Assembly (NCBI GenBank): GCA_003987775.1
Contig: RXJD01000041.1
Coordinates: 51,251 to 91,892, forward strand
Length of the DNA stretch: 40,642 nt
Direction: 5' to 3'
From: Mycobacterium sp.
GTDB taxonomy: Bacteria; Actinomycetota; Actinomycetes; Mycobacteriales; Mycobacteriaceae
In this document: positions 1 through 9,803 of the stretch, one piece after another
Position numbering within the stretch: position 1 is the stretch's first letter
How the letters are laid out: every line of letters starts with the position of its first letter
Program-made: the position numbers and the translations under genes
Notes under the pieces: model-generated
The model's database searches: none
Told to the model about the DNA's origin: nothing
What the model saw: the letters and a program-made list of their open reading frames with translations, nothing else

Positions 1-300
1 GGGGATGGTGAGTTCGGGGAGGGCGAAGCCGTCGACGGCGATGTTGCCGAGGGTGACCGGTGGGATGAGCAGGGAGGGGATGGTGAGTTCGGGGAGGGCG
101 AAGCCGTCGACGGCGATGTTGCCGAGGGTGACCGGTGGGATGGTCAGCGACGGGATGGTGAGTTCGGGAAGGGCGAAGCCGTCGACGGCGATGTTGCCGA
201 GGCTGAGCGGTGGGATGGTCAGCGACGGAACAGTGAGCTCCGGGAGTCCGAATGCGCCGACGAAGATGTCGTCCGGCGTCTGGAATGCCGGTATCGACAG
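1..300 (-). repeat. 75-bp tandem repeat inside the PPE-MPTR gene
   Basis: Four consecutive 75-bp units start near 1, 76, 151 and 226. The first three are almost identical at the DNA level (each contains GATGGTGAGTTCGGG and GTCGACGGCGATGTTGCCGA), while the unit at 226-300 is strongly diverged. On the coding strand each unit encodes 25 residues of the type [16 protein letters not shown] plus LGNIAVD. The array runs off the window edge, so the copy number is unknown. Confidence 0.9.
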
Positions 301-1734
301 GGAGGGCAGCGTTATCGCCGGCAGATTGAAACCGGGGACTGCGATGGCTGGGATGCCGATTGGCGGCAGAGTTATATCGGGTGTCGTGATGACAAAATGG
401 AGTCTGCCCTGGTTCTGCCCGGCGTAGAACGCGCCGTTGTTCATGTCGCCGGTATTGAAAGCCCCGGTGTTGATGCTGCCCGCATTCGCGAAACCAGTGT
501 TGGAGCTGCCGGTGTTGAAGCTGCCCGTGTTGGACACGCCGGGGTTGAAGTCGCCTGTGTTGTAGTTCCCGGCGTTGAGGTTGCCCGTGTTCGCGTTGCC
601 CGCGTTCAGAATGCCGGTATTGAAGGCGCCGGCATTGAAGATGCCGGTGCTCGCGGTCCCGGTGTTGAAGAGCCCGGCGTTGTAGCTGCCGGAGTTGCCG
701 ATGCCGAAGTTGCCGGTGCCGGAGTTGAAGAACCCCACATTCCCGGTACCCGAATTGAACAGCCCGAGGTTACCTGCTCCGGAATTAAGCGGACCGGTGC
801 TGAACTGTACGATGTTCGAATTCTCCAGGCGGACGTAGATGTCGCCGAAGCCGATGAGATTGTTGCCGGTCAACCCAAGGCCGACGTTGTTGTTTCCGGT
901 GTTCGCCAGACCGATGTTGAAGGCGCCGGCGTTTCCGAAGCCGAAGTTGCCGCCGCCGATATTTCCGAGGCCGACGTTGCCCGCACCAAGATTCCCGAAG
1001 CCGGCATTGGAAACACCATAGTTTCCAGAACCGACGTTGAGATCGCCGAGATTTCCGCCACCGAAGTTCCCGACGCCGACGTTTGCGTTGCCGAAGTTGC
1101 CGATGCCGACGTTGGCCAGGCCCAGACTGAGCCCGAGCGCGCGCACTGAGGAAGTTGCGGCCGCCAGGCCAGGTGTTGTCGGGCTGAACCCCGCCGCTTC
1201 GATCCCCGCCAGATCCTGCAGCGGCTGCACGAACGGCGGCAGAGCGGAGACAATCGCCGAAGCCTCAGCGTGGTAGGCGGACATCGTGGACACAGCTTCG
1301 GTCCACATTTGTTCGTAGTGCGCCTCGGCAGCGGCAATGGCCGGGCTGTTCTGCCCGAAAATGTTCGATATCACCAGCGACACGAACTGAGAACGGTTGG
1401 CCGCGACCAGTTCCGGCAGCACCATCGTGGTGCGGGCCGACTCGAAAACCGCCGCTGCGGCGCGCGCCTGGGCGGCCGCCTGATCGGCCTGAGCCGCCAT
1501 CGTGGACAGCCAGCGTGCAAAGGGAGCAGCCGCGGCGCTCATCGCCGTCGCCGACGGTCCTTGCCATACCTCGTGTGTAAGCCCTGCGGTGATCGATCCG
1601 AAAGAAGCTGCTGCCGAGCTCAATTCAGCCGCCAGCCCATCCCACGCGGTCGCCGCCGCAGCCATCGGCGCAGATCCTGCGCCGGCGAAAAGGCGCGCCG
1701 CATTGATCTCGGGTGGCAGCACAAAGAAGTTCAC
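1..1734 (-). CDS. PPE family protein, MPTR subclass (3' end outside the window)
   Basis: Open reading frame with no stop for 578 codons from a GTG start at 1734 to the window edge, so the C-terminus is missing. The N-terminus reads [20 protein letters not shown], the classic PPE opening, and the WxG turn ([11 protein letters not shown]) follows near residue 60, as expected for a roughly 180-residue PPE helical domain secreted by a type VII (ESX) system with a PE partner. From about residue 205 to 435 the protein is built of NxGxGN/NTGxxN pentapeptides, the major polymorphic tandem repeat pattern. Beyond that come 25-residue repeats rich in LPxLTIPxLTIPP. I chose the GTG because it gives the canonical VNFF start; no clear Shine-Dalgarno sequence is visible. 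PPE-MPTR proteins are surface or secreted proteins of poorly known function. The family call is sure; the specific paralogue is not identified. Confidence 0.93.
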   Translation of the reverse strand, partial: MNFFVLPPEINAARLFAGAGSAPMAAAATAWDGLAAELSSAAASFGSITAGLTHEVWQGPSATAMSAAAAPFARWLSTMAAQADQAAAQARAAAAVFESARTTMVLPELVAANRSQFVSLVISNIFGQNSPAIAAAEAHYEQMWTEAVSTMSAYHAEASAIVSALPPFVQPLQDLAGIEAAGFSPTTPGLAAATSSVRALGLSLGLANVGIGNFGNANVGVGNFGGGNLGDLNVGSGNYGVSNAGFGNLGAGNVGLGNIGGGNFGFGNAGAFNIGLANTGNNNVGLGLTGNNLIGFGDIYVRLENSNIVQFSTGPLNSGAGNLGLFNSGTGNVGFFNSGTGNFGIGNSGSYNAGLFNTGTASTGIFNAGAFNTGILNAGNANTGNLNAGNYNTGDFNPGVSNTGSFNTGSSNTGFANAGSINTGAFNTGDMNNGAFYAGQNQGRLHFVITTPDITLPPIGIPAIAVPGFNLPAITLPSLSIPAFQTPDDIFVGAFGLPELTVPSLTIPPLSLGNIAVDGFALPELTIPSLTIPPVTLGNIAVDGFALPELTIPSLLIPPVTLGNIAVDGFALPELTIP

Positions 1735-2342
1735 CGTCTCACACCTTCCCGCGCCCGGGCCCGTGTCGCTGGGGCGCACAGGTGGGGAAGCTACGTAAGG
1801 ACAACAAGTCTCGTCCACGAAAGTGGTGTATGGCGCAGCGGAAAGCGCCGTCCCCTCAGATGCCGGCGTGCAGCGCCTGTGCGCCGGGCAATCCCGTTAT
1901 CGGCAGGGGCATTTCATTGCGCGTTCAGCACATGCCGAGCGTGGATCACGCGGCCCGCAGGAGCCTTCGCCGATTGGAAGTGCTGGGGACGGCGACGCCA
2001 CAATTGGCGCGGCTTGGTACCGCGCTGCACAGCGCCAATGCCGCTGCCTCGGCCTCGACCACCGAGATCCCGTCGGCCGGGGCCGACGAGATATCGGCGG
2101 CGGTCAGCTGGCACCGCGGGCGCAGCTCACTTGCCGACCGCTTCGCCGTGGGCGCACTGCTTTCTCGACGGCCCAGCCGCGACGAGGAAAATCTGTGCCG
2201 CAGCGCGGGTAGAACTTGCATTGAAAATGTTGAGATATTCGCGGAATATTCGCCCCATTGCGCCGTGACCGTTGCATACTGGCTCGTCATTCGTGGCCAG
2301 ATGAAAGCATTCGGGCTGGCCTAACGCGCTAGGAGGGCTTTG
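1735..2342. other. Intergenic region between PPE and PE_PGRS genes
   Basis: About 600 bp separates the divergently oriented PPE (minus) and PE_PGRS (plus) genes. Apart from the PE-domain remnant at 1962-2108 I see no gene. The segment 2215-2265 is AT-richer than its surroundings and may hold the PE_PGRS promoter, but I could not define -35 and -10 boxes with confidence. A strong ribosome binding site AGGAGG lies at 2331-2336, 6 nt before the PE_PGRS ATG. Confidence 0.5.
1962..2108 (+). pseudogene. Remnant of a PE domain
   Basis: One plus-strand frame reads LEVLGTATPQLARLGTALHS followed by [20 protein letters not shown] and SAAVS. This aligns without gaps to residues of the intact PE domain encoded just downstream at 2343 ([20 protein letters not shown], then [20 protein letters not shown]). 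The fragment has no PE-type start (MSF/MSY), no ribosome binding site, and the second PE helix (with its ALFxxxAxxYQ segment) is absent, replaced by unrelated sequence up to about 2320. It is best read as a decayed partial copy of a PE gene. Whether it arose by duplication of the neighbour or is an older PE gene cannot be told from the sequence. Confidence 0.75.
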
Positions 2343-4010
2343 ATGTCTTTTGTAGTGGCTGTTCCGGAACTGCTGGGCACGGCGGCGCAGCATGTGGCGG
2401 GCATCGGCACGGCATTAGGCACCGCGAACGCAGCGGCGTCGGCGTCCACCACAGGGGTGTTGTCGGCCGGCGCGGACGAGATCTCCGCTGCGATCAGCGC
2501 GTTATTCAGTAATCACGCTCTGCAGTACCAGTCATTGAGTGCGCAAGCGGCAGAGTTCCATCAGAATTTCCTGGCGACCCTGAACGCGGCCGGTAGTGCT
2601 TACTCGGCAGCGGAAGCGGCGAATGCTTCGCCCTTGCAAGCGGCGGCAAATAGCCTCCTGGACGTGGTGAATGCGCCCACGCAGGCGCTCCTGGGGCGTC
2701 CGCTGATCGGCAACGGAGCTAATGGAACAGCTGCCAGCCCCAATGGCGGCGCGGGCGGAATCCTGATCGGCAACGGGGGCGATGGCTACGGCTATAACGA
2801 AGTCGGTTTCTTCACTCCGACGAACGGCGGCGATGGTGGCGCCGCGGGCCTGATCGGCAACGGCGGCGCGGGCGGCGCCGGCAAAGCCGGCGGGAACGGG
2901 GGCGCCGGGGGAAGCGGGGGGTGGCTGATCGGTAACGGCGGTGCCGGCGGTGCCGGAGGAACCGGCCTCACCGCTAGCGGCGGCGCGGGCGGCGCCGGCG
3001 GCAGCGCCTCACTCATCGGCTGGGGTGGTCACGGCGGTGCTGGTGGCGACTCCAACTTCACTTTTGGCGGGGTTGGTGGCAGTGGTGGTGCCGGTGGACG
3101 ACTCGTGGCGATCGGGGGTGACGGGGGAGCGGGCGGTTACGGCTTCACCGGCGGGGGTGCCGGTGGTGCAGGCGGTGCCGGCAGCGGTGTGCTTATCGGT
3201 AGCGGCGGCGCGGGTGGCGCCGGTGGGACGGGCTTTGCCGGTCTGGGCGGTGGTGCCGGAGGTGCCGGCGGCGCTGCGGGCGGCAATTTCTTCAGTCTCG
3301 GCGGGGCCGGGGGCGCCGGCGGTGCGGTTATTGACACCACCACCGGCGTTGGTGGGGCCGGGGGTGCGGGTGGTATCGCGGGGGGATTGTTCGGGTACGC
3401 ACAGGGAGGTGCCGGAGGTTTGGGTGGCTTCGCCCAGGCCGGCGGGGGTGCGGGCGGTGCCGGTGGTACAGCGGCGGCGGTCTTCGGCGTGGGTGCCGGC
3501 GGCAGTGGCGGCATGGGCGGCGCCGCCGGCAACGTCGGGGCAATCAGCGGTGCAGGAGGTGGGGGCGGCATCGGCGCCGCGGTGTTCGGCGCCGGTTTCG
3601 GCGGCGTTGGTGGTGCCGGTGGGACGAGCCTGGGTGGGCCCGGCGGCGCCGGCGGCACCGGCGGCCAGGGCGTCTTAGTCGCCGGCCTGGGCGTCGGCGG
3701 TGCAGGCGGTAACGGTGGCGCCAGCATTACTGCAGCTAGCGGCGATGGCGGAGACGGCGGCAGCGCCGGCGGCCTGCTGACCCTCGGGATCGGCGGCAAC
3801 GGAGGCAACGCCGGACCCAGCAACAACAACGTTCCGACTGCCGCCGGCGGCGATGGCGGCGATATCGGGGCGTCCACCAACGGCTCCTTCGTTCGGACGT
3901 TCTTCGGCTTCGGCGGTAACGGCGGCAATGGCTTCAACGGTGGACCCGCCGGCACCGGCGGCACCGGCGGCCTGCTGCTCGGTGCGAACGGAGACAACGG
4001 CGTGTCATAA
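2343..4010 (+). CDS. PE_PGRS family protein
   Basis: 555-residue protein starting at ATG 2343 (AGGAGG at 2331-2336; a TTG codon directly before the ATG is in frame but less likely). Residues 1-95 are a PE domain ([20 protein letters not shown]) with the YxxxE-type export signal YSAAE near its end. The linker carries the conserved [13 protein letters not shown] motif. From about residue 135 the rest is the PGRS region, Gly-Ala-rich GGAGGAGG/GGNGG repeats with LIGNGG-type motifs. PE_PGRS proteins are exported by ESX-5 and sit at the mycobacterial surface. The gene lies immediately upstream of murE; in M. tuberculosis PE_PGRS38 also lies between pbpB and murE, but other genes intervene there, so orthology is not certain. 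It is followed by two hairpins. Confidence 0.95.
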   Translation: MSFVVAVPELLGTAAQHVAGIGTALGTANAAASASTTGVLSAGADEISAAISALFSNHALQYQSLSAQAAEFHQNFLATLNAAGSAYSAAEAANASPLQAAANSLLDVVNAPTQALLGRPLIGNGANGTAASPNGGAGGILIGNGGDGYGYNEVGFFTPTNGGDGGAAGLIGNGGAGGAGKAGGNGGAGGSGGWLIGNGGAGGAGGTGLTASGGAGGAGGSASLIGWGGHGGAGGDSNFTFGGVGGSGGAGGRLVAIGGDGGAGGYGFTGGGAGGAGGAGSGVLIGSGGAGGAGGTGFAGLGGGAGGAGGAAGGNFFSLGGAGGAGGAVIDTTTGVGGAGGAGGIAGGLFGYAQGGAGGLGGFAQAGGGAGGAGGTAAAVFGVGAGGSGGMGGAAGNVGAISGAGGGGGIGAAVFGAGFGGVGGAGGTSLGGPGGAGGTGGQGVLVAGLGVGGAGGNGGASITAASGDGGDGGSAGGLLTLGIGGNGGNAGPSNNNVPTAAGGDGGDIGASTNGSFVRTFFGFGGNGGNGFNGGPAGTGGTGGLLLGANGDNGVS

Positions 4011-4044
4011 CCGGGGTGGGCGGATCTGCCCGCGCGGATTGAGT

Positions 4045-4100
4045 CCGGCGACATCGCCGGCGCAGATGGCGCTGCGCTAGCAGCCGCCCCCGCGGGGCGG
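4045..4100 (+). terminator. Two GC-rich hairpins after PE_PGRS
   Basis: CCGGCG (4045-4050), loop ACAT, CGCCGG (4055-4060), then CCGCCCC (4084-4090), loop CGC, GGGGCGG (4094-4100). Both stems are perfect. There is no T-run, which is usual for mycobacterial candidate terminators. Position between the PE_PGRS stop and murE suggests that it separates the two transcripts; function is inferred. Confidence 0.45.
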
Positions 4101-4225
4101 TACCGATCGGTGATCGCCGCCACCGTGCGCGGGGCGCGGCTCTGCGTGGCGACCGAGTGCCTCTGGGTAGGGTGTCAAGGCCGAGCGATCTCTGGAACAT
4201 CCGCGGCCGGACGGAGGTGGTGCCC

Positions 4226-5764
4226 GTGGCGGAGTCGACGCCCACCGGGCTACGTCCCCGCACCGTCGTCGGCGTACCGCTGGCCACGCTGGCCGCGCAG
4301 ATCGGAGCGGCATCACCTGCCGGTGCCGACGTGCTGGTGACCGGCGTGACGCTGCGCGCTCAGGACGTCCAGCCGGGGGACCTGTTCGCCGCGCTGCCCG
4401 GTGCGACCACACACGGTGCCCGGCATGCCGGTGACGCCCTCGAGCGCGGCGCGGTGGCAGTGCTCACCGACGCCGACGGGGTGGCGGCAATGGGCGCTCA
4501 CGCGGCGGCCGTGCCGGTTGTGGTGCACCCCGCACCGCGCAGCGTGCTCGGCGGACTGGCGGCGAGCGTGTACGAGCGGCCCTCCGACCGGGTCACCGTC
4601 GTCGGCATCACCGGCACATCGGGCAAGACCACCACGACGTACCTAGTGGAAGCGGGATTGCGGGCCGGCGGCCGCGTCGCCGGTCTGGTCGGCACCATCG
4701 GCATCCGCATCGACGGCGTCGACATCCCCAGTGCGCTCACCACCCCCGAGGCTCCGGCACTGCAGGCGCTGTTCGCCGCGATGGCCGAACGGGGTGTCGA
4801 CACCGTCGTGATGGAAGTGTCCAGTCACGCGCTGGCCCTGGGCCGCGTCGACGGCACCGAGTTCGCCGTCAGCGGCTTTACCAACCTGTCGCGCGACCAC
4901 CTGGATTTCCACCCCACCATGGCCGACTACTTCGAGGCCAAAGCGCTGTTGTTCGACCCCGCCTCGGCGTTGCACGCCCGCACCGCCGTGGTGTGTGTCG
5001 ACGACGAGGCCGGCCGCGCGATGGCGGCCCGGGCCGCTGAGCCGGTCACCGTCAGCGTCACCGGCCAACCCGCCCAGTGGCGCGCCGTCGACGTCGAGAC
5101 CACCGGACCGGCGAGCCAGGAATTCACCGCCATCGATCCCACCGGCGCCGAACACCGCATCGGCATCAACCTGCCAGGCCACTACAACATCGCCAATTGC
5201 CTTGTTGCGCTGGCGATTCTGGATGCAGTCGGGGTTTCGCCGGCGCAGGCGGCGCCGGGTCTGCGGCATACCCGGGTACCGGGGCGCCTCGAACAGATAG
5301 ACCATGGCCAGGAGTTCCTCGCGCTGGTCGACTATGCGCACAAACCGGGCGCCCTGCGCGCGGTGCTCAGCACCCTGGCCCAGCCCGGCCGCCGCCTGGC
5401 GGTGGTGTTCGGCGCCGGCGGCGACCGTGACCCGGGCAAGCGCGCGCCGATGGGCGCGGTGGCCGCTGAACTCGCCGACCTCGTCGTCGTCACCGACGAC
5501 AATCCGCGCAGCGAGAACCCTGCCGTTATCCGTGGTGAAATCCTCTCCGGCGCAAAAGAAGCCGGCACAACAGCCGAACTGGTCGAGATCGCCGACCGGC
5601 GCGAGGCGATCCGGCATGCGGTCGCCTGGGCGGGCCCCGGCGACGTGGTGCTCATCGCCGGCAAAGGCCATGAGACCGGTCAGCGCAGCGCCGACGAGGT
5701 GCGGCCGTTCGACGACCGGGTAGAACTCGCGGCCGCCCTTGACGCCGTGAAAGGCCGAGCGTGA
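4226..5764 (+). CDS. murE: UDP-MurNAc-tripeptide ligase MurE
   Basis: ATP-dependent Mur ligase that adds meso-diaminopimelate to UDP-MurNAc-L-Ala-D-Glu in the cytoplasm. From the chosen GTG at 4226 the protein has 512 residues. The P-loop [12 protein letters not shown] is at about 127-138, and the DNPR motif at 425-428 is the signature of meso-DAP-specific MurE enzymes. [14 protein letters not shown] and [10 protein letters not shown] are typical central-domain motifs. Several in-frame GTG codons exist; 4226 is preferred because GGAGG (4213-4217) lies 8 nt upstream, while GTG 4157 (535 residues) has no visible ribosome binding site. The stop overlaps the murF start by 4 bp (GTGA). First gene of the cell-wall cluster in this window. 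Confidence 0.96.
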   Translation: MAESTPTGLRPRTVVGVPLATLAAQIGAASPAGADVLVTGVTLRAQDVQPGDLFAALPGATTHGARHAGDALERGAVAVLTDADGVAAMGAHAAAVPVVVHPAPRSVLGGLAASVYERPSDRVTVVGITGTSGKTTTTYLVEAGLRAGGRVAGLVGTIGIRIDGVDIPSALTTPEAPALQALFAAMAERGVDTVVMEVSSHALALGRVDGTEFAVSGFTNLSRDHLDFHPTMADYFEAKALLFDPASALHARTAVVCVDDEAGRAMAARAAEPVTVSVTGQPAQWRAVDVETTGPASQEFTAIDPTGAEHRIGINLPGHYNIANCLVALAILDAVGVSPAQAAPGLRHTRVPGRLEQIDHGQEFLALVDYAHKPGALRAVLSTLAQPGRRLAVVFGAGGDRDPGKRAPMGAVAAELADLVVVTDDNPRSENPAVIRGEILSGAKEAGTTAELVEIADRREAIRHAVAWAGPGDVVLIAGKGHETGQRSADEVRPFDDRVELAAALDAVKGRA

Positions 5765-7272
5765 TCGACCTGACCGTGGCCCAGATCGCCGACATCGTCG
5801 GCGGCACGCTGGCCGACATCACGCCGGAGCGTGCCGCGGCCACCCGCGTCACCGGAACGGTGGAATTCGACTCACGCGCCGTCGGCCCGGGCGGACTGTT
5901 TCTCGCCCTGCCCGGCGCGCGCGCCGACGGGCACGACCACGCCGCATCGGCCGTGGCCGCCGGCGCGGTGGCGGTGCTGGCCGCCCGGCCGGTGGGGGTG
6001 CCGGCGATCGTCGTGCAGCCACAGGCGGCGGCCGACGACCGCGCCTCGGTGCTCGAGCACGACGCAGACGGCTCGGGCGCTGCGGTGCTGGCCGCGCTGG
6101 GCAAGCTGGCCAAGGCGGTGGCCGCCGACCTGGTGGCCGGTGGTCTGAGGATCATCGGGATCACCGGTTCGTCGGGCAAGACGTCCACCAAGGACCTGGT
6201 GGCCGCCGTGCTGCGGCCGCTGGGTGAGGTGGTCGCGCCGCCCGGGTCGTTCAACAACGAGCTGGGTCACCCCTGGACCGTGCTGCGGGCCACCCGGGAC
6301 ACCGACTTTTTGATCCTGGAGATGTCGGCGCGCCACCCCGGCAACATCGCCGCGCTGGCCGATATCGCGACCCCGTCTATCGGCGTGGTGCTCAACGTCG
6401 GTACCGCGCACCTGGGTGAGTTCGGCTCCCGCGAGATCATTGCCCAAACTAAATCCGAACTGCCACAATCTGTTTCGCCGTCCGGCGTGGTCATCTTGAA
6501 CGCCGACGACCCGATGGTGGCCGCGATGGCCGACGTGACCGCGGCCCGGGTGGTCCGGGTGAGCCGCAATTCCGGGCCCAATACCGGGCACGTGTGGGCC
6601 GGGCCGGTGTCGCTCGACGAGTTGGCCAGGCCGCAGTTCACCTTGCACGCGGGGGCCGAAGAAGCCGACGTTCGCCTCGGCGTCTTCGGCGACCATCAGG
6701 TCAGCAACGCGCTGTGCGCGGCCGCCGTCGCGCTGGAGTGTGGCGGGACCGTCGAACAGATCGCGGCAGCGCTCGCGGCGGCGGGCCCGGTGTCGCGCCA
6801 CCGCATGCACGTGACCACCCGCGCGGACGGCGTCACCGTGATCGACGATGCCTACAACGCCAACCCCGACTCGATGCGGGCCGGTCTGCAGGCTCTCGCC
6901 TGGATCGCGCACGGCGAGGATCATCCGCGGCGTAGCTGGGCGGTGCTGGGTGAGATGGCCGAACTCGGCGAGGATGCAATAACCGAGCACGACCGCATCG
7001 GCCGGCTCGCGGTGCGATTAGATGTGTCTCGACTCGTTGTCGTGGGAACCGGGAGGTCGATGAGCGCCATGCACCAGGGTGCGGTGATGGAGGGCTCGTG
7101 GGGGGAGGAGGTCGTCAACGTGGACGACGCGGCCGCCGCCCTGTCCCTGTTGCGCGCTGAGCTGCGACCCGGAGATGTGGTTCTGGTGAAGGCATCCAAC
7201 TCGGCCGGATTGGGAGCGCTGGCCGACGCGCTGGTCGACGACACAGTCGGCAAGGGAGCGACGCGCCCGTGA
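5761..7272 (+). CDS. murF: UDP-MurNAc-pentapeptide synthetase MurF
   Basis: 503-residue Mur ligase that joins D-Ala-D-Ala to UDP-MurNAc-tripeptide, completing the cytoplasmic peptidoglycan precursor. The ATP-binding loop [12 protein letters not shown] is at about 133-144; [13 protein letters not shown] and [15 protein letters not shown] are family motifs of the central and C-terminal domains. The GTG start overlaps the murE stop (GTGA at 5761-5764), and the murF stop in turn overlaps the mraY GTG, which points to translational coupling in one operon. Length is normal for the family. Confidence 0.97.
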   Translation: MIDLTVAQIADIVGGTLADITPERAAATRVTGTVEFDSRAVGPGGLFLALPGARADGHDHAASAVAAGAVAVLAARPVGVPAIVVQPQAAADDRASVLEHDADGSGAAVLAALGKLAKAVAADLVAGGLRIIGITGSSGKTSTKDLVAAVLRPLGEVVAPPGSFNNELGHPWTVLRATRDTDFLILEMSARHPGNIAALADIATPSIGVVLNVGTAHLGEFGSREIIAQTKSELPQSVSPSGVVILNADDPMVAAMADVTAARVVRVSRNSGPNTGHVWAGPVSLDELARPQFTLHAGAEEADVRLGVFGDHQVSNALCAAAVALECGGTVEQIAAALAAAGPVSRHRMHVTTRADGVTVIDDAYNANPDSMRAGLQALAWIAHGEDHPRRSWAVLGEMAELGEDAITEHDRIGRLAVRLDVSRLVVVGTGRSMSAMHQGAVMEGSWGEEVVNVDDAAAALSLLRAELRPGDVVLVKASNSAGLGALADALVDDTVGKGATRP

Positions 7273-8348
7273 GGCAGATTCTGATCGCCGTAGCCATCGC
7301 GGTGACCGTGTCCATCCTGCTGACTCCGGCGCTGATCCGGCTGTTCACCCGACAGGGATTCGGTCACCAGATCCGCGAGGACGGCCCGCCCAGCCACCAC
7401 ACCAAGCGGGGTACGCCCTCGATGGGTGGGGTGGCGATCCTGGCCGGCATCTGGGCCGGCTACCTGGGCACCCACCTGTTCGGGCTGGCGTTCGACGGCG
7501 AAGGGATCTCGGCGTCGGGTCTGTGCGTGCTCGGACTGGCCACCGCCCTGGGCGGAGTCGGGTTCATCGACGACCTGATCAAGATCCGCCGGTCGCGCAA
7601 CCTGGGCCTGAACAAGACGGCCAAGACGGTCGGGCAGATCACCGCCGCGGTGCTGTTCGCCGTGCTGGTGCTGCAGTTCCGCAACAACGCCGGCCTGACA
7701 CCGGGCAGTGCGGACCTGTCCTACGTGCGCGAGATCGCCACGGTCACCTTCGCCCCGGGGTTGTTCGTGCTGTTCTGCGTGGTGGTGGTCAGCGCCTGGT
7801 CGAACGCGGTGAACTTCACCGACGGGCTGGACGGCCTGGCCGCCGGTTGCATGGCGATGGTGACCGGTGCCTACGTCCTGATCACCTTCTGGCAGTACCG
7901 CAACGCGTGCGTCACCGCGCCCGGCCTGGGTTGTTACAACGTGCGCGACCCGCTGGACCTGGCACTGATCGCCGCCGCCACCGCCGGCGCCTGCATCGGG
8001 TTCCTGTGGTGGAACGCCGCGCCGGCCAAGATCTTCATGGGTGACACCGGCTCGCTGGCTCTGGGCGGCATCATCGCTGGACTGTCGGTGACCAGCCGCA
8101 CCGAGATCCTGGCCGTAGTGCTGGGGGCGCTGTTCGTCGCCGAGGTCACCTCGGTGGTGCTGCAGATCCTGGCCTTCCGCACCACCGGGCGCCGGGTTTT
8201 CCGGATGGCCCCCTTCCATCACCATTTCGAGCTGGGGGGCTGGGCGGAAACGACAGTCATCATCCGCTTCTGGCTGCTCACAGCGATCAGCTGTGGCCTG
8301 GGCGTCGCCCTGTTCTACGGCGAGTGGCTGTCCACGATCGGTGCCTGA
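7269..8348 (+). CDS. mraY: Phospho-MurNAc-pentapeptide transferase MraY
   Basis: 359-residue polytopic membrane enzyme that transfers phospho-MurNAc-pentapeptide to the polyprenyl phosphate carrier, forming lipid I. It shows about ten hydrophobic segments, the conserved cytoplasmic motif [12 protein letters not shown] (about 179-190, with the Mg2+-binding aspartates) and the histidine motif [12 protein letters not shown] (about 314-325). PSMGG near residue 50 is also typical. The GTG start overlaps murF by 4 bp and the end overlaps murD by 8 bp. Confidence 0.98.
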   Translation: MRQILIAVAIAVTVSILLTPALIRLFTRQGFGHQIREDGPPSHHTKRGTPSMGGVAILAGIWAGYLGTHLFGLAFDGEGISASGLCVLGLATALGGVGFIDDLIKIRRSRNLGLNKTAKTVGQITAAVLFAVLVLQFRNNAGLTPGSADLSYVREIATVTFAPGLFVLFCVVVVSAWSNAVNFTDGLDGLAAGCMAMVTGAYVLITFWQYRNACVTAPGLGCYNVRDPLDLALIAAATAGACIGFLWWNAAPAKIFMGDTGSLALGGIIAGLSVTSRTEILAVVLGALFVAEVTSVVLQILAFRTTGRRVFRMAPFHHHFELGGWAETTVIIRFWLLTAISCGLGVALFYGEWLSTIGA

Positions 8349-9798
8349 CATCGACCCGTTGGCGCCGGGTGCGCCCGTCCTGATCGCCGGCGCCCGGGTG
8401 ACCGGCCGCGCGGTGCTGGCGGCGCTCACCCGGTTCGGGGCCGCGCCGACGCTGTGCGACGACGACCCCGCGATGCTGGCCCCGCACGCCGCGGCCGGCG
8501 TCGCGACCGCCGACCCGGCGACTGCCATTGCGCAGATCGACCGGTACGCGCTGGTGATTACCAGTCCCGGATTCCAGCCGGACACCCCCGTGCTGGCCGC
8601 CGCCGCCGCGGCCGGGGTGCCGATCTGGGGCGATGTGGAGCTGGCCTGGAGGCTCGATGCAGCCGGCCATTTCGGGCCGCCGCGCCGGTGGCTGGTGGTG
8701 ACCGGTACCAACGGCAAGACCACCACCACGTCGATGCTGCACGACATGCTGATCGCCGGGGGACTGCGCAGCAAGCTGTGCGGGAACATCGGCGACCCGG
8801 TGCTCGACGTGCTGGACCAGCCGGCCGACGTGCTGGCGGTGGAGCTGTCCAGCTTCCAGCTGTACTGGGCCCCGTCGCTGCGGCCGGAAGCGGGCGTGGT
8901 GCTCAACATCGCCGAGGATCACCTGGACTGGCATCACACCATGGCCGCCTACACCGCCGCCAAAGCCCGGGTGCTCACCGGTCGGGTCGCTGTCGTCGGC
9001 CTGGACGACAGCCGGGCGGCGGCGCTGCGGGACACCGCCCCGGCGGCCGTTCGAGTGGGCTTCCGGCTCGGTGAACCCGCCCCGGGGGAACTCGGCGTGC
9101 GTGACGGGCAGCTGGTCGACCGGGCGTTCGCCGAGGACCTGCCGCTGCTGCCGGTCACGTCGATTCCGGTGCCGGGCCCGGTCGGGGTGCTCAACACGCT
9201 GGCTGCCGCGGCGCTGGCGCGGGCGGTCGATGTGGCCCCCGAGGCGATCGCCACGGCCATCGCCTCGTTCCGGCTCGGCCGGCACCGCTGTGAGGTGGTG
9301 ACCGTCGCGGACGGCATCACCTACGTCGACGACTCCAAGGCCACCAACCCGCACGCCGCCCAGGCCTCGGTGCTGGCCTACCCCCGGGTCGTGTGGTTGG
9401 CCGGCGGCCTGCTCAAAGGCGCATCCCTGGATGCGGAGGTCGCCCGCATCGCGTCGCACCTGGTCGGAGCGGTCCTTTTCGGGCGGGATCGCGCCGAGGT
9501 TGCCGAGGCGTTATCACGACACGCCCCCGATGTCCCCGTCGTACAGGTTGTTACAGGCGAGGATGTTGAGATGCATGCGACTGGTGTGGTTTCTGTTGCT
9601 GATGTGACACAAGTGAATAACGAGGGTGGGACCATCGGGGATCGTGTGATGGTCGCGGCCGTCGCCGCGGCCCGCGAGATGGCCCAACCGGGAGACACGG
9701 TGCTGCTCGCACCGGCCGGCGCATCGTTCGACCAGTTCACCGGGTATGGCGCACGGGGTGACGCCTTCGCGGCCGCCGTACGCGCCGCGGTCCGGTAG
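8341..9798 (+). CDS. murD: UDP-MurNAc-L-alanine:D-glutamate ligase MurD
   Basis: 485-residue Mur ligase adding D-glutamate to UDP-MurNAc-L-Ala. GTG 8341 ([20 protein letters not shown]) is chosen over upstream in-frame starts inside mraY because it puts the Rossmann-like first strand near the N-terminus as in other mycobacterial MurD proteins; it overlaps the mraY stop by 8 bp. The P-loop [10 protein letters not shown] is at 121-130, followed by ELSSFQL and [10 protein letters not shown]; the C-terminal domain carries [13 protein letters not shown] and [13 protein letters not shown] stretch at about 9540-9640 is much poorer in GC than the rest of the gene and corresponds to a variable loop before the last motif. 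Confidence 0.97.
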   Translation: MPDIDPLAPGAPVLIAGARVTGRAVLAALTRFGAAPTLCDDDPAMLAPHAAAGVATADPATAIAQIDRYALVITSPGFQPDTPVLAAAAAAGVPIWGDVELAWRLDAAGHFGPPRRWLVVTGTNGKTTTTSMLHDMLIAGGLRSKLCGNIGDPVLDVLDQPADVLAVELSSFQLYWAPSLRPEAGVVLNIAEDHLDWHHTMAAYTAAKARVLTGRVAVVGLDDSRAAALRDTAPAAVRVGFRLGEPAPGELGVRDGQLVDRAFAEDLPLLPVTSIPVPGPVGVLNTLAAAALARAVDVAPEAIATAIASFRLGRHRCEVVTVADGITYVDDSKATNPHAAQASVLAYPRVVWLAGGLLKGASLDAEVARIASHLVGAVLFGRDRAEVAEALSRHAPDVPVVQVVTGEDVEMHATGVVSVADVTQVNNEGGTIGDRVMVAAVAAAREMAQPGDTVLLAPAGASFDQFTGYGARGDAFAAAVRAAVR

Positions 9799-9803
9799 GC
9801 GGT

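Noticed and set aside
1-300. Possible CRISPR array
   Set aside because: The 75-bp units are contiguous, in frame with the PPE protein and have no unique spacers.
397-1149. Plus-strand open frames of up to 250 codons rich in Val, Glu and Ala
   Set aside because: They lie opposite the PPE-MPTR pentapeptide repeats; the repetitive composition is a mirror image of NxGxG coding, with no ribosome binding site.
3137-4123. Minus-strand 328-codon Pro/Ala-rich frame
   Set aside because: It is the complement of the PGRS GGAGGA repeats, which automatically gives PPAPPA; not a gene.
6921-8909. Minus-strand 662-codon frame
   Set aside because: It covers murF, mraY and murD on the opposite strand; high-GC third-position bias keeps antisense frames open. 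No domain recognised.
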